This document shows, in pieces, positions 50,001 through 60,672 of a DNA stretch of 64,000 bases. Under the pieces are notes generated by a model that worked only from the letters and a program-made list of their open reading frames with translations, was not told the origin of the DNA and searched no databases. Source of the stretch: Hexactinellida sp. DTS-2022 (taxonomy: Eukaryota > Porifera > Hexactinellida); the NCBI GenBank assembly GCA_028753945.1, contig JAPNXP010000002.1, positions 15,197,624-15,261,623 of the forward strand, written 5' to 3'. The translations under genes and the position numbers were made by a program. Each line of letters begins with the position of its first letter. Position 1 is the first letter of the stretch.

Positions 50001-50602
50001 AAATAGTATAACAAAATTGAAATTCCTTACACATTTTGGAAAAAATAGTTACTAGTAAACACAAATTAGGTAGAAAACACCGGGTTTCGACTTAGTCATT
50101 CGTAGTACCAGCTAGAGATATGGAACTAACAGTTAACTAGTTCCAATTTATTCAAAACCCCTAAGGTTCCGGTTTATATGTAGTCCAATATACACTATGG
50201 TTTATAGTTCCATATACACTACGGGTTTATAGTTCCATATACTGTACACTATATAACTCACTCGCACAGCTGTAGAGATCCGCTCTTGGCCAGATAGCTG
50301 CTGGGCACATGCACCATGGATCCCGTGTTAGTAGAGATCAGACTCCAATACTGGTCCCCCCAGGCCCCCTCTGACGCCCTGACCAGGTCCCCCTTCTTAA
50401 GAACAGAGTCTCCGTCTGAGAAATCGAAGCGTACAACCAGAACTAACTCTGAAACCGACAGCGACACCTTCCCAATAGTGCCCTGGGCAATTGTGGAGGT
50501 TGAGGATTGACTTTTGTGCGTTTCGTATATTATAGGAGCGGTGTCTTTAATTTTGTGTTTGGAAGGTTGGTGAACTGAATTGCTACTCGAGGTACAACCC
50601 AT
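47073..50602 (-). CDS. Src-type pseudokinase (SH3-SH2-kinase, catalytic residues lost)
   Basis: Six exons join in frame to 494 residues: 50262-50602, 49381-49804, 48777-49007, 48253-48437, 48018-48114 and 47073-47279. It starts MGCTSSS, so myristoylation is likely. A diverged SH3 (about 57-110) and SH2 (about 115-212) precede a kinase-like domain. The SH2 phosphotyrosine arginine is replaced (FLVH for FLVR). The catalytic lysine is Arg259 (VSVRT), the helix C glutamate aligns with Ser274, HRD is HGN (347-349), DFG is DLG, and the activation segment is about eight residues shorter than in Src and lacks the usual tyrosine context. Introns fall at the same places as in the neighbouring active Src kinase: before VAIK/VSVR, after the GAQ/CAQ motif, and before and after the SDVWSFG exon. 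It is probably a tandem duplicate now serving as a membrane adaptor or regulator; that role is inference. All reading frames are open, so it is not an evident pseudogene. Confidence 0.9.
47300..47455. repeat. Insertion with G-run and inverted CAGTG-GTGTTT ends
   Basis: CAGTGATGTTTAAGG plus a run of 13 G at the left, and CCTTTTTTGGCAAAACACCACTG at the right. AGTATGTTATG occurs on both sides. It lies just beside the last exon of the pseudokinase. Confidence 0.55.
47788..47941. mobile_element. hAT-like MITE (184-bp family), left-truncated
   Basis: Starts within the family at GTAAATACGCTCCTAATCCT and ends CTGGATAATTCCTTG. It lies in the last pseudokinase intron. Confidence 0.8.
49077..49260. repeat. 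CAGT-type MITE, family C (clean copy)
   Basis: CAGTCGACTCCGCTTAATAG and TTAAGCGGAGTCGACTG are perfect inverted ends. It is flanked by (CAAA)n in an intron of the pseudokinase. Confidence 0.92.
49921..50090. repeat. CAGT-type MITE, family J
   Basis: CAGTCGAAACAGGTTTTTCTAA at the left. The right end is diverged (ACCGGGTTTCGACT). Copies also at 52902 and 63598. Confidence 0.75.
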
Positions 50603-50735
50603 CTTAATTAATGAGATTATATAAATACTGAATGTATCTATTTATAGTTCTTATAGATATAAGATCTAATACCAAATGAATGCAACTTTTGAAAGGGAGG
50701 ACTAATTCAATTTTAGTATATTGTTAACACAATTA

Positions 50736-50908
50736 CAGTATAACCTCGTTAGTAGGAAACACAGTTAATACGAAATTCCGGTTAATACGACACTATTTCA
50801 GTCCCTTCAAAGCCTTTTCGATACAAATGACACCGGTTAATACGAATTCCGGATAAGGCGAACACATTTTGAGGGTACCCTGGTGTTCCTACTAACGAGG
50901 TTCTACTG
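50736..50908. repeat. CAGT-type MITE, family A
   Basis: CAGTATAACCTCGTTAGTAGG and CTAACGAGGTTCTACTG. It lies in the divergent gap (50603-51640) between the pseudokinase and MPC1, which otherwise shows no gene. Confidence 0.88.
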
Positions 50909-51380
50909 TATATTAAATATGGGTTAATTAAATGCGGTATTAGTTCCAGTTCCAGTTCCAAAAGAATACACGAGCTATATATAGGTTGTTTATATCTTAA
51001 TTATTAATTAATTAAACAACAAATCCATGCAAATGAGTTAATAGCATTCGTATATATTGTATTGTTGGGATTGAAAGCCAGTAAACAAAAGTCAATTAAA
51101 CTATTAATCTGAATTAATCTGAATTTTTACTTTGGGAGCTTCTATCTCCAAATTGTGTTTTTGAGGTTCGGGTTTCAAATTGTATTTCTTTAGGTTTTTC
51201 AAAATTAGAGTTAATTTAAAACTAAACGGTTTTAGAAGTATTAGTTAGAGTCCATTAATTTAAACTTGACGAAAGTGGAAAATATATTTGGTAAATAATT
51301 AAATGTCACAAGTTTAGCTTTGTATAACAAAGATATAGAAGGGATTTTAAAATCCATTAAATTTTGGAATTACTTATAAA

Positions 51381-51466
51381 TCGGACAACACCTTTCTAAT
51401 GTAATTATCAGGCAATGGCAAGGTCATTTTTTAACCGGGTTTTATATTGAAAATGTGTTCGAGATT
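51381..51466. repeat. MITE family L
   Basis: AAATCGGACAACACCTTTCT at the left and a TTTTATATTGAAAATGTGTT end. It lies upstream of MPC1. Confidence 0.55.
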
Positions 51467-51640
51467 TTAAGTAACCCCTTATTGTGAGGGAATTCGATAC
51501 GTGGACTCGATTAAATTTTATACCCCAAAGTATTTAGAAGTCCAACATTTAATTAAACACAACCATAATCAATGGATATTAGTAACATATACACCCAGTT
51601 AGTGGGGGAAAACAAACAAATTAACTTTTGACACTAGTAA

Positions 51641-53281
51641 ATGACGACTGCTATAATACACAGATTTGTGAAACACCCTAGAGCTAGGGAATGGGTAGAA
51701 TATTTTATGAGGTTAGTTTGTTACAAATAAACGGGCGTTCAAACGTTACGTAACGCTTCCAAGAGGAGGGGTCAACCAATGTGTGACAAAACATCTTTTA
51801 GTAAAAAAAACGTGACATAGGGAGGGGGTGTCTAATTTTCCTGGACGTACCGTTTGAACGCCCCAAAGTGCGAAGTAAACAATTATTTATTTGTTTTTAT
51901 TCTTCTATGTACTAACAACAGTACGGTGAGTTATATGTTCAGAAATGTTCTAACTTTTTAGTTTGTTTGTTTGTTTATCATTGTCTTTCTTTAGCATTTT
52001 TGGGGCCCAGGTGAGTTAATATCTTTAGGGTAAGGGGACATAATATGTACCTACCAGGTTATGAAACTGAAACTGAAACTTAGTTACTTTATCTTTGTTA
52101 CTAATAAGATAGTAATACAGTAGAACCTCGTTAGTAGGAACACCAGGGGACCGTCAAATGCGTTCGCCTTATCCGGAATTCGTATTAACTAATATAATTT
52201 GTATTGAAAAACCTTTGAAGTTTGAAGGGAACTGAAATAGAGTTCGTATTACCGGTGTTCGTACTTAGTTATATTTGTTGTTTAGTTGCAAACTGGGGAT
52301 TGCCATTAGCCGCTATTGCAGACATGAAGAGAGACCCAACTATGATATCAGGGAAAATGACAACAGGTACATACATACGGGTCTATAATAACAAGATTGC
52401 TATACACTCTCCTACCAAAAGTATATATTCGTAATTTCGTACTAATCAATAATTCGTGTCACAATTGGGACATAGCGGAAATATGTTGCGAACTTTATGT
52501 GTGTCTTATCAAACTAGTCTGAAATATAGTATTTCAAGTTTGGTTAATAGCTTGTTATACTAAATGTTTGGGCCATCTTTAGTCGACATTTCCAAAGTGG
52601 CCTGCATATTCTGCTACTTGTTGACATGTGTCATGTGGCACAAATTTTAAGCGACTGTAAGTTAACGAGTAATATAGTATGAATGTTTAGAAAATTGTCT
52701 ATATGTAGAATTCAAATTGCATGCAGGTTTTCTTAATTCGAAAATGGGCCACCACTTATCTAATAAGCTAACCAACTTAGGGGCATAATAAGAAAAATGC
52801 CAAGCCAGGTTTTATATTGAAAACTTAAAGGTGTTGGCCGATATACAGTCAACATCCATTCAATCGAACTCTCAAGGGAAAAATAAATTAGTCGAATTAA
52901 TGTACAGTCGAACCTGGGTTTTTCTAACTAACTATTTATTCGAAATGTGTAAGAAATTCCGATTTTGTTTTATTTTCAATCGGTTTATTCTAACTATCGG
53001 ATTTTTCTTACTTTATTTCCATGCAAAGAATTGGTTAGAAAAAACTTGTTTAGACTGTATAAGTAAGCTTGTATTATTATTATTATTATTGTTGTTGTTG
53101 TTGTTGTTGTTTAGCCCTGGCTATATACTCCATGCTGTTCATGCGATTCGCTATAAAGGTGCACCCCCGGAACTGGCTGCTGTTTGCCTGCCACTTCACT
53201 AACGAGGGGGCGCAGCTGGTGCAGGGGGGGAGACTCCTCAAATACACTCTGTTAGTTAAGATATGTAACTACTTAACTTAA
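51641..53281 (+). CDS. MPC1: Mitochondrial pyruvate carrier subunit 1
   Basis: Four exons join in frame to 112 residues: 51641-51715, 51995-52010 (16 bases), 52286-52366 and 53115-53281. The protein reads HFWGP then [46 protein letters not shown] and [16 protein letters not shown], which is the MPC1 core with its membrane helices. MPC1 pairs with MPC2 in the inner mitochondrial membrane to import pyruvate. Length fits the family (about 109). The exon 1 donor is chosen by frame: TTA before GTTTGT keeps frame, whereas the stronger-looking AG before GTTAGT does not. The last 14 or so residues ([10 protein letters not shown]) are encoded by the first unit of a tandem repeat that continues past the stop. 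Confidence 0.9.
51733..51864. repeat. MITE with GGGCGTTCAAACGTTACG ends
   Basis: Inverted ends GGGCGTTCAAACGTTACGTA and CGTACCGTTTGAACGCCC around AAAAAACGTGACATAGGGAG. It lies in MPC1 intron 1. Related copies are near 39387-39520 and 58769-58854. Confidence 0.75.
52118..52262. repeat. CAGT-type MITE, family A, right end truncated
   Basis: Starts CAGTAGAACCTCGTTAGTAG and runs to within 25 bases of the MPC1 exon 3 acceptor. Confidence 0.82.
52902..53060. repeat. CAGT-type MITE, family J
   Basis: CAGTCGAACCTGGGTTTTTC and GAAAAAACTTGTTTAGACTG. It lies in the last MPC1 intron, followed by (GTT)n up to the acceptor. Confidence 0.85.
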
Positions 53282-53392
53282 CTATAGTCTGTTAGTTAAA
53301 TGTGTAACTACTTAACTATAGTCTGTTAGTTAAATGTGTAACTACTTAATTAACTATAGTCTGTTAGTTAAATATGTAACTCCTTAACCCAG
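53246..53392. repeat. About 37-bp minisatellite overlapping the MPC1 C-terminus
   Basis: Four units containing CTGTTAGTTAAATGTGTAAC and TACTTAACTATAGT run from inside the coding sequence through the stop codon. Confidence 0.9.
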
Positions 53393-53510
53393 TGGTCCCA
53401 ACCTGGGGTTTATAGGGTCCACGGTTGAAAAAGGTTGGGAATCGCTGGTTTAATACTCTGTTGGTTAAATATCCCCCGTATTTGCTATTAATGCACACTA
53501 CAGTGAACTT

Positions 53511-53622
53511 CTGTTATAACGAAGTCGGATATAACGGAATGCATTAATTACTATCATCTTATAACGAATGAATTTACTGGTCCCAAACACTTCGTTATAA
53601 CGATACTTAATTGTGGGCCAGT
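53511..53622. repeat. CAGT-type MITE, family F, short
   Basis: CAGTGAACTTCTGTTATAACG with the family F core and right end AACGATACTTAATTG. Confidence 0.75.
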
Positions 53623-53657
53623 TATCACATTAGAAATGTGTCATAGTATATAAGGTA

Positions 53658-53824
53658 TACTCTGTTCATATATAACACCAAGGGACCGTCTTAATATGTT
53701 CGTATTATCCAGAATTCGTATTAACCGGGATCACTTGCATGAATTTGTATAGGCTAGGGGAATTAAACCTTGTACTCCTTAACCGATATTTCCCTTATCC
53801 GTGTTCCTATTAACAGAGTCTACT
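53658..53824. repeat. CAGT-type MITE, family B
   Basis: Family core TTGTATAGGCTAGGGGAATT and right end TATTAACAGAGTCTACTG. The rest of 53282-54325 is AT-rich with a (GTT)n block at 54150-54320 and no gene. Confidence 0.8.
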
Positions 53825-54149
53825 GTAATAATATTGACTTTCTCTAACGAATAAATAGAGAACACGCTCTGTTTACTATTTACTTTATTTATTATTTAGG
53901 AAGAAGTAACTCGCTACAAACAACACAACAACAAATACAGTTTGCTATTGCTTGTTAATGTTCTATAAAGAACTATTCTGTATGTGACCTTTATAGTTCC
54001 TAATTGGAACCTATTAATCCCAGTTCCCATACAATATAACAGTCAGTTCCCCTAGGGGTAATTCTATCTAAATTATAATAAATCCAGCTACAAAATATTT
54101 ATTTATTTATTGATACAAACACGATAGCTATATATACAAATTTAATTAG

Positions 54150-54320
54150 CATTTTGTTGTTGTTGTTGTTATTGTATAGTTTGGTGTTGTTTTCATAAAC
54201 CTGGGTCGTTGTCGTTGTTGTTGTTGTTGTTGTTTGTTGTTGTCGTTGTTTGTCGTTGTTGTTGTCGTTATTGTTGTTGTCGTTATATTTGTTTGTTGTC
54301 GTTGTTGTTGTTGTTGTTTA
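54150..54320. repeat. (GTT)n/(GTC)n simple repeat
   Basis: GTT triplets with GTC variants abut the NADAR stop codon region. Confidence 0.93.
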
Positions 54321-54325
54321 CGAGG

Positions 54326-55063
54326 CTATAGGATACTAGTGTGTTTGATCCTCGCGTTTGAGAAGGGAGGCAGCTCGGAGAGAATACCAGCGGTTGTAAG
54401 CGGCTTATAATAGTTCTCGGGGAGGGGGGGTAGGTTAGGGGATCCGCGGTCGTTTGGGTGATTAGACACCTCGAAAAGTGGTCCCATGTACCCCTCCATG
54501 GGGCCACTGGGGGGCTGGAAGAGAGGCGGCGTAGACAGCAGCAGATCCGAGGTGAGGGGGACATTTGAATCAGCCTGGCAATCCGAATCCGAATCCGAGT
54601 TTTCTTCTAGATAAGTATTTGGGTTTGAGTTTATTTCAGTGCGCATGAATGCAAGTAGGATTCCTAACTTATTCTGGCCGAATTCCCCGGAGCCATTACC
54701 GTTGCCAAGGAACGGATCCTTATCCTTGAACTCAATTACATGGTCCCTTATGCCCATTAGGTTTCGCGACAAATTCGGGTACTGTTGGAATTTAGCTCGC
54801 AGCGCTTTCATCAGCACAGAGTCAATTGCATTCTCGTCTAGCAACCCCTGTGTCGAATGGAATGCCATTAGTCTAGCGTCTTCTAAGCGGGCTGTGCGTA
54901 TCTTCTCTTGTTGCTCTTCTTCGGGGAATTTCTTTGCTAAATAGAAATGTTCGCTTGTCGGCCATTCCTTTCCCTCTATCTCGACAGTGAGTGGGAACCC
55001 GAGGTTTAGGTACACCAGGGGGTCGGTTTGTTCTGTCGTGAACTGGGTTCTACTTTCTGCCAT
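54326..55063 (-). CDS. NADAR-domain protein
   Basis: A single frame of 245 codons from MAESRTQF at 55063. Residues about 15-165 match the NADAR (DUF1768) family: YLNLGFPLTVEIEGKEWPTS then EHFYLAKKF, ARLMAFHSTQGLLDENA, LMKALRAKFQQYPNL and FLGNGNGSGEFGQNKLG. NADAR proteins act on ADP-ribose-linked or riboflavin-derived N-glycosides, several being ADP-ribosyl hydrolases. The C-terminal 80 residues are Pro/Ser/Asp-rich and look disordered. The open frame extends upstream to 55234, but that part runs into transposon sequence, so the later methionine is preferred. It lies in the same direction as kinesin light chain. Confidence 0.85.
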   Translation of the reverse strand: MAESRTQFTTEQTDPLVYLNLGFPLTVEIEGKEWPTSEHFYLAKKFPEEEQQEKIRTARLEDARLMAFHSTQGLLDENAIDSVLMKALRAKFQQYPNLSRNLMGIRDHVIEFKDKDPFLGNGNGSGEFGQNKLGILLAFMRTEINSNPNTYLEENSDSDSDCQADSNVPLTSDLLLSTPPLFQPPSGPMEGYMGPLFEVSNHPNDRGSPNLPPLPENYYKPLTTAGILSELPPFSNARIKHTSIL

Positions 55064-55181
55064 TTGGATGCTAATTGGAACTGAAATACAGGGGCTCGTT
55101 AATAGGGACACCAGGGGACAGTTTAATTGTTCCCTTAATCCGGAATTTGTAAGTATCCTAATGATTTTTACTGTTTGTACT

Positions 55182-55305
55182 TGTATATCGGCCACACCTT
55201 TTCTAATGTAATTAGGAGGCACTGACAAGGTCACTTTTTAACATCGAAAATTAACCTTTACGAAGCCGGGTTATTATTTTGAAAGGCCTTGGCTGATATA
55301 TAAGT
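55182..55305. repeat. MITE family L
   Basis: TATATCGGCCACACCTTTTCT at the left and AAAGGCCTTGGCTGATATAT at the right. It lies upstream of NADAR. Confidence 0.65.
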
Positions 55306-55571
55306 AAACTCTTTATTCGATTTGTACAATTGAATTATTAACCACTTTAATTAATAATATAATATCACTATGCTGCTATATTGCTATAACACCTATTTTA
55401 TTGCTATGCTATTTATATTATATTATATCAGGCTTCTAATGGTTTAATGGTAAACTTTAATGGTAAACTAAACTCGTATCAACTATACATAACTAATGCA
55501 AGAGTTCGTAATTCAAAGTTGCTGTATATATTAGCTCATTTCCTCTCTATGTGTCTCGATTATTAGTAGTA

Positions 55572-55729
55572 CAGTGGTATTCGCCTAATTGCAAATATTG
55601 CTCTATTAGCAAGTGAATTTCAGTCCCCAAGCGAGCATTTAATGTTATATCTGTTCCTCTAATAGAAAGTTCGCTAATTAGCAAGCATATTAGTGTAAAA
55701 TGCGACTTGCTATTACGCGAACACCACTG
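55572..55729. repeat. CAGT-type MITE, family E (clean copy)
   Basis: CAGTGGTATTCGCCTAATTG and ACGCGAACACCACTG, core CCCAAGCGAGCATTTAATG. It lies between NADAR and kinesin light chain. Confidence 0.9.
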
Positions 55730-55893
55730 TATTATTTAATTTGTATATGCTATCTGGCAAATCAGTCTATTACGAGTTGGAGGGGCCCGGAGATAAAATG
55801 CAAAAAATGCCAATTGTGTTCACTTTTGGAGGTTTTACTGGTATTATTTATAATTGTTTGTACAACCTATATACATAACAGCTGACTATACAA

Positions 55894-58800
55894 CTAGTTA
55901 GGCTTTGGACTAGATGCCCCCTCCTCTCTTCTCTGTCCCCTAATAGGTCGAATCATCCCAGATGTCCCCCTAGACTCAGACCTGGGTACCCCTATACCCT
56001 GAGGTACCCCTATACCTTGTACCCCTGTCCCCTGAGGAATAGGGGGGGTGGGAGTAGGACTGCTCCTTGAGGGAACATTTGAGAGCTTAGGGAGCATGCT
56101 CTGAGTGGGGACTCTAGTTATAGAAACCCGTTTTCTCTCCCTACTCAGTCTTTGGTGCGTCTTCTCTATCGCCTTAAGTCGCTCTGTGTTGTTAGTGCTG
56201 AGATATAACTGCTTAAGACTGTTTATGCACTGCATTATTATGGGTTGTACCCCCGGCCAGTTAGTGTCGGTCCCAAGAGCCACTTCCTCGCCCCTACAAA
56301 CCACCTGTTTCAACAGAGTCTCCGCCTCTTCCCATCTCTTCTGTTGGAGGTAGCACTGACCCAGTTCTGTCATGGTCTTAAGAACGGACTTATCTTTGTC
56401 GCCCAGAGAAGTCTTGTATATGTCGAGAGCCCGCGTGAAGTGGTATTCTGCGTCCTCAAACTTGTTTCTGCTCTGGCTTATCAGGGCCAGGTTGCTAATC
56501 TAGGGAGTGATATGTAACTAGTGACAGTTGGAGCGAACTATTTACAGTAGAACCTCGTTAGTAGGAACACCAGGGGACCGTCAAACATATTAGTATGTAC
56601 AAGGAACTCTCGTTAAAACGAAATAAAATCAATAATGTATCAATTTATTACTTTATCTGTCTGGGGATTATTTTAACTTACTTATAAGCGGGTATTTAGT
56701 TAAATCCGACTTCGTTAAAATCCTCTCTTATTGTTTGTTTGTTTGTTTGTTTGTTTGTTGTTTGTTTGTTGCTTGTTTATTTGTTTGTTTTTTGTTTGTT
56801 GTTATACAAGGTGTCAATACCTCTCTTATTGTGTGTTTGTTTGTTTGTTTGTTTGTTTATTTGTTTGTTTGTTTGTTTGTTGTTATACAAGGTGTCAATA
56901 CCTCTCTTATTGTGTGTTTGTTTGTTTGTTTGTTTATTTGTTTGTTTGTTGTTTGTTGTTTGTTTGTTTGTTGTTATACAAGGTGTCAATACCTCTCTTA
57001 TTGTTTGTTTGTTTGTTTATTTGTTGTCATACCTGTCTGGCCACGTCAACAGACTCCACTCCTAGCAATCTCTCTTTAACGCTTAGCGCCTTCTTACAAC
57101 TCTCCTCTGCCAATTCGTACTGGTGCGTCTTAGAATAGAATATAGCTAGGTTGTTGGAAATAGAGGCTACTCCCAAGTGCCCCGCTCCATGCAGCTCCTC
57201 CCGTATAAGCAGCGCCTCTTTTAATAGGGCAATCCCGTCGTTAGGCCGATCCATGTCTCTATATATACAGGGAATGGTTAGAAACACTATTATAGGTAAT
57301 ACAGTGAACTCTCGTTATATAGAAGTGCTGGGACCTGTAAATTCCTTCGTTATAAGCGGATAATAATTAATACATTTAGCAGGGGGGGGTCAATCGACAG
57401 ATACTTGACCCATAGCCAGGTGGTGGGTCCCATTTAAAAAAATATTTCATGGAGTACCTGGTACTTCATGGAGGGTACGAATCAATATTATTGCGAAATT
57501 TTGCAGCAAATTATCAAGAATTTACACTAAGGGTAATTTTTTCGATTTTATCACACCTAAAGGTGAGAATTGCTGACTAACTAAAATTGTAAAAAATATT
57601 AAAAAAGTGTGTTTGGGTAAACATGCTCATAGGACAGCATAGGAGGACTTGAGGGACCAGATGTAATTAACTTCGTATCAATTTATGCTAATCTGACACA
57701 GGTGACAACTCCAGAGTGTCACTTGTGGAAAATACTGAATGGGTGTAGGGGTCCAAAAGCAATAAATTCGTTAAGTACTTGGTACTTCGTGAGGGGGGGT
57801 GGGTGGGTATGCCCTAAAAATATATTTTTCCATGAAGTCACCTATGGGTTAGTATTCTTAAGATTGACCCCCCCCTGCATTTAGTGCTCTAGGGGAAAAT
57901 TTCTATTTCGTTATAAGCGGGTACAGTTGAACACGGTTAAAACGAATTTCCGGATAAGACAGTTCCACAAATCAGGTTCCTACAATGGCTATTCAATGGG
58001 TATTACTCCGGATAAAGCGAACAAATTTTTACCCCCGTTGGTGTCCGTACTAACGAGGTTCTACTGTATTTCCTTATATCCGACTTCGTTATAACGGGAG
58101 TTCACTGTAGTTCGAATAACAAACATGTCCGCATACCTATAAATGAGAGCTAGGGTATTTAGCAGAATGGCTCTATCCACTTTACACTGCACTGTATCGT
58201 CTGTAAGGTCCTCAAGAGCTTTTCGCGACAAGTTAACCGCAATATCGTAACTCTCCGTCTTCCCATAGTCGCTTATTATTCCCAGCTGTTTCTTGGTTCT
58301 ATCGGAGAGCTCCGGGAGAGTATCTCCTTGCGCTTCTGAAACTGGAACTGGAACTAACACCTCTGTGGACTCGTCTATGTGCATGTGTGCGCTCCTGTCC
58401 TCGCCCCCGCTCGCGGCAGTTGTCGCCTCTAGCGAGGAGGTCAGGGCCGCCTCGGCGCGGGAGGAGAGAGCCGCTAGAAACCGGACCTCTTCGTGCTTCC
58501 CTTCCAGACTAACCAGTCGCTGCTGACTCAAGTCCAGCTGCTGTCTCGTGTCCTCCAGCTGTTCCTTAACCTAAGGGGGGTATTAAGCAGTAGGCATTAA
58601 GCTGTTCCTTAACCTATGCAGGCGTAGCAGTGACTAATGTCCGGTCAAGCGATATTATGTTAGCCCCCTATGTCACCCTTTTTTGAGCATTTTATAGTAC
58701 CAATAACATGGTCTGTCGCACATTTGAATTAGTTGGAAGCATGTTTGAACAATGCCTTGAATTATATGAAGGGGCCGTCCAAACGTTACATAACGCTTCC

Positions 58801-59689
58801 AAGGGGGGGTGTCTAATTTTCTAGAATTTTCGTTGCATACGTTTGAACAGCCGCATGGCTACTATAAGCGAATACAAGGTTATAATAACCAGGTGTCTAC
58901 TATACCTACTATAGAATAGCATACTACTATAACTACTATAACTATAGCTATTAACCGATGGCTCTATTAAGCGGAGTCGACTGTATATCATAGCATACTA
59001 TAACTACTATAACTATATATCATACTATAACATATCATATCATAGTACCTTGTCTCCCTCCTGTATCATAAGTCTCAGCTGATCCTGCAGACCTGAGCAG
59101 GTTATCTCCAGCTGGGAGATGCGCCCTATAACCGACAGCATAATCTCACTCTCGGATATATCGTCTAGGATCCGCTCTCTGTTCTGCTCTAGCAGTGCTC
59201 TCTTCTCGGCACACACCTACGTAGTGAGCAGTGTAATCTCCTTATTATACGGACACTATTCAGTCCCCTTATAAGCCTTTTCAATACAAATGATATTGGT
59301 TAATACGAATTACGGATAAGGCGAACACATTTTGACGGTCCCCTGGTGTTCCTACTAACGAGGTTCTACTATAGTTGCAGACAAAATCCAATGTTACTAA
59401 ATTATATTATCTTATAACTAAATCGCAATTTCGTTTGTTTGTTCAGAATTCATTAGGGCACTAGATCTATTACGTTTGCTATAAGACCATATATGTATGT
59501 ATGTACATATGAATATGTATATAACACCTTCATTCTGTATACAGTATCGGGGTCGCACCCCTCCAGGTCCTGTTCCGCTATCTCCCTGTCCAGGTCCCTC
59601 ATGGCTGTCTCGTGCTCCCGCAGGAGGGTGTTAAGGGAGGAGAGAGAGCTCTGCGTCTGAGAGGCGAACTCTGTGTACAGGTCTGTCAT
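55894..59689 (-). CDS. KLC: Kinesin light chain
   Basis: Five exons join in frame to 531 residues: 59528-59689, 59049-59216, 58137-58570, 57033-57258 and 55894-56499. The N-terminal 170 residues are coiled coil with heptads (SSLNTLLREHETAMRDLDRE, QLEITCSGLQDQLRLMIQE), which bind the kinesin heavy chain, ending in the KLC mark EGKHEEVRFLAAL. TPR units follow: AVNLSRKALEDLT...LNTLALIYR, ALLKEALLIREELHG...SNNLAIFYS, AEESCKKALSVKERLLG, AEYHFTRALDIYKTSLG and AETLLKQV. They bind cargo adaptors. The C-terminal 75 residues are Pro/Ser/Gly-rich. Length fits KLC (about 540-570), though the TPR set seems about one unit short. Introns carry nested MITEs and (GTTT)n. Confidence 0.92.
56728..57025. repeat. 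Composite tandem repeat: (GTTT)n plus a 35-base unique unit, three copies
   Basis: The unit TACAAGGTGTCAATACCTCT alternates with variable (GTTT)n blocks three times, ending next to the donor of KLC exon 4. Confidence 0.92.
57374..57870. mobile_element. About 495-bp hAT-like non-autonomous element
   Basis: Ends CAGGGGGGGGTCAATCG and GATTGACCCCCCCCTG. CATTTAG is repeated on both sides (one more base nearly matches). No coding capacity. Confidence 0.8.
57924..58065. repeat. CAGT-type MITE, family A, nested in family F
   Basis: CAGTTGAACACGGTTAAAACG and CTAACGAGGTTCTACTG. It interrupts the family F right arm. Confidence 0.82.
59240..59371. repeat. CAGT-type MITE, family A, left end truncated
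   Basis: Family interior with right end CTAACGAGGTTCTACTA. It lies in KLC intron 1. Confidence 0.75.
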
Positions 59690-60304
59690 GCTAGCTAGTG
59701 TAGTGGTATAGGGATATATAGTGTATGCTAGTAGTATAGTATATAGTGTTTGTTTGTTTGTTTGTTTGTTTGTTTGTTTGTTTGTTTGTTTGTTTGTTTG
59801 TTTGTTTGTTTGTTTGTTTGTTGGTTGGTTGGTTGGTTGGTTGGTTGGTTGTTTACTAGTTTGTGTGTTGTTGGTTGGTTGTTTGTTTGTTTGTTTGTTT
59901 TTGTTGTTGTTGTTTGTTTTTGTTGTTGTTGTTTGTTGGTTGTCTGTTTGTTTATTTAATGGTTTGTTTAGTGGTTTGTATATTTAGTGGTTTGTTTGTT
60001 TGTTTATTTATTTGTTGTTGTTTGTTTATTTAGTGGTTTGTTTGTTTGTTTATTTATTTATTTGTTGTTGTTTGTTTGTTTGTTTATTTAGTGGTTTGTT
60101 TTGTTTATTTAATGTTTGGCACTCTCGTTGTGCTTACAACCATGCAAATATATATATTTAAATAAAAAAGTTATAAGTTATTGATCGAATAAGCGAATGC
60201 TACAGGTTCAAAAAAAAAATCGTAAAGAAGTGATCGTAAAGCAATTTCGTAATTATTTATTTATCAATATTGTTGTTGTTGTTGTTGTTGTTGTTGATCT
60301 TATA
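59690..60304. repeat. (GTTT)n, (GGTT)n and (ATTT)n simple repeats between KLC and the coiled-coil gene
   Basis: 59746-60120 is almost pure GTTT tetramers with a GGTT block. The remainder is AT-rich with a (GTT)n run at 60270-60296. No gene is seen. Confidence 0.92.
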
Positions 60305-60637
60305 TTAGTATATATAGTGACGGTAGGGCTTGTAGCTGTATTTGTAGACTGGAAAATAATCTTCTTCGTCCGAATCAGAGGAGAGATAGTAACCTAGAGG
60401 AGCAGTTATAAATATTATTGAGTTATAGTCTGTTGTTGTTGTTGTGTTCCTCTAATAGCAAGTTCGCTTATTAGCAAGTAAATTACATTCAAATTTCGGC
60501 TTGCTATACGTGAACACCACTGTATTGTTGTTGTTGTTGTTGTCGTTGTCGTTGTTGTTGTTGTTGTTGTTGTTATTATTGTTGTTATTATTATTTTAGT
60601 GATAATTATTGATATTGTTATTGATATTGTTGTTACA

Positions 60638-60672
<35 letters not shown>

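Larger units (their letters stand above)
57303..58107. repeat. CAGT-type MITE, family F, hosting two later insertions
   Basis: Outer ends CAGTGAACTCTCGTTATATA and TATAACGGGAGTTCACTG. Its interior is broken at about 57374-57870 by a hAT-like element and at 57924-58065 by a family A MITE. It lies in a KLC intron. Confidence 0.88.

Noticed and set aside
55064-55234. N-terminal extension of the NADAR protein
   Set aside because: The extension runs through a family L MITE and transposon-like sequence, whereas the methionine at 55063 directly precedes the conserved domain.
56731-57138. Cys/Leu/Phe-rich open frames over (GTTT)n tracts, also at 22615, 24607, 59721 and 7420
   Set aside because: Tetranucleotide repeats stay open in several frames at once; there are no domains and no start context.
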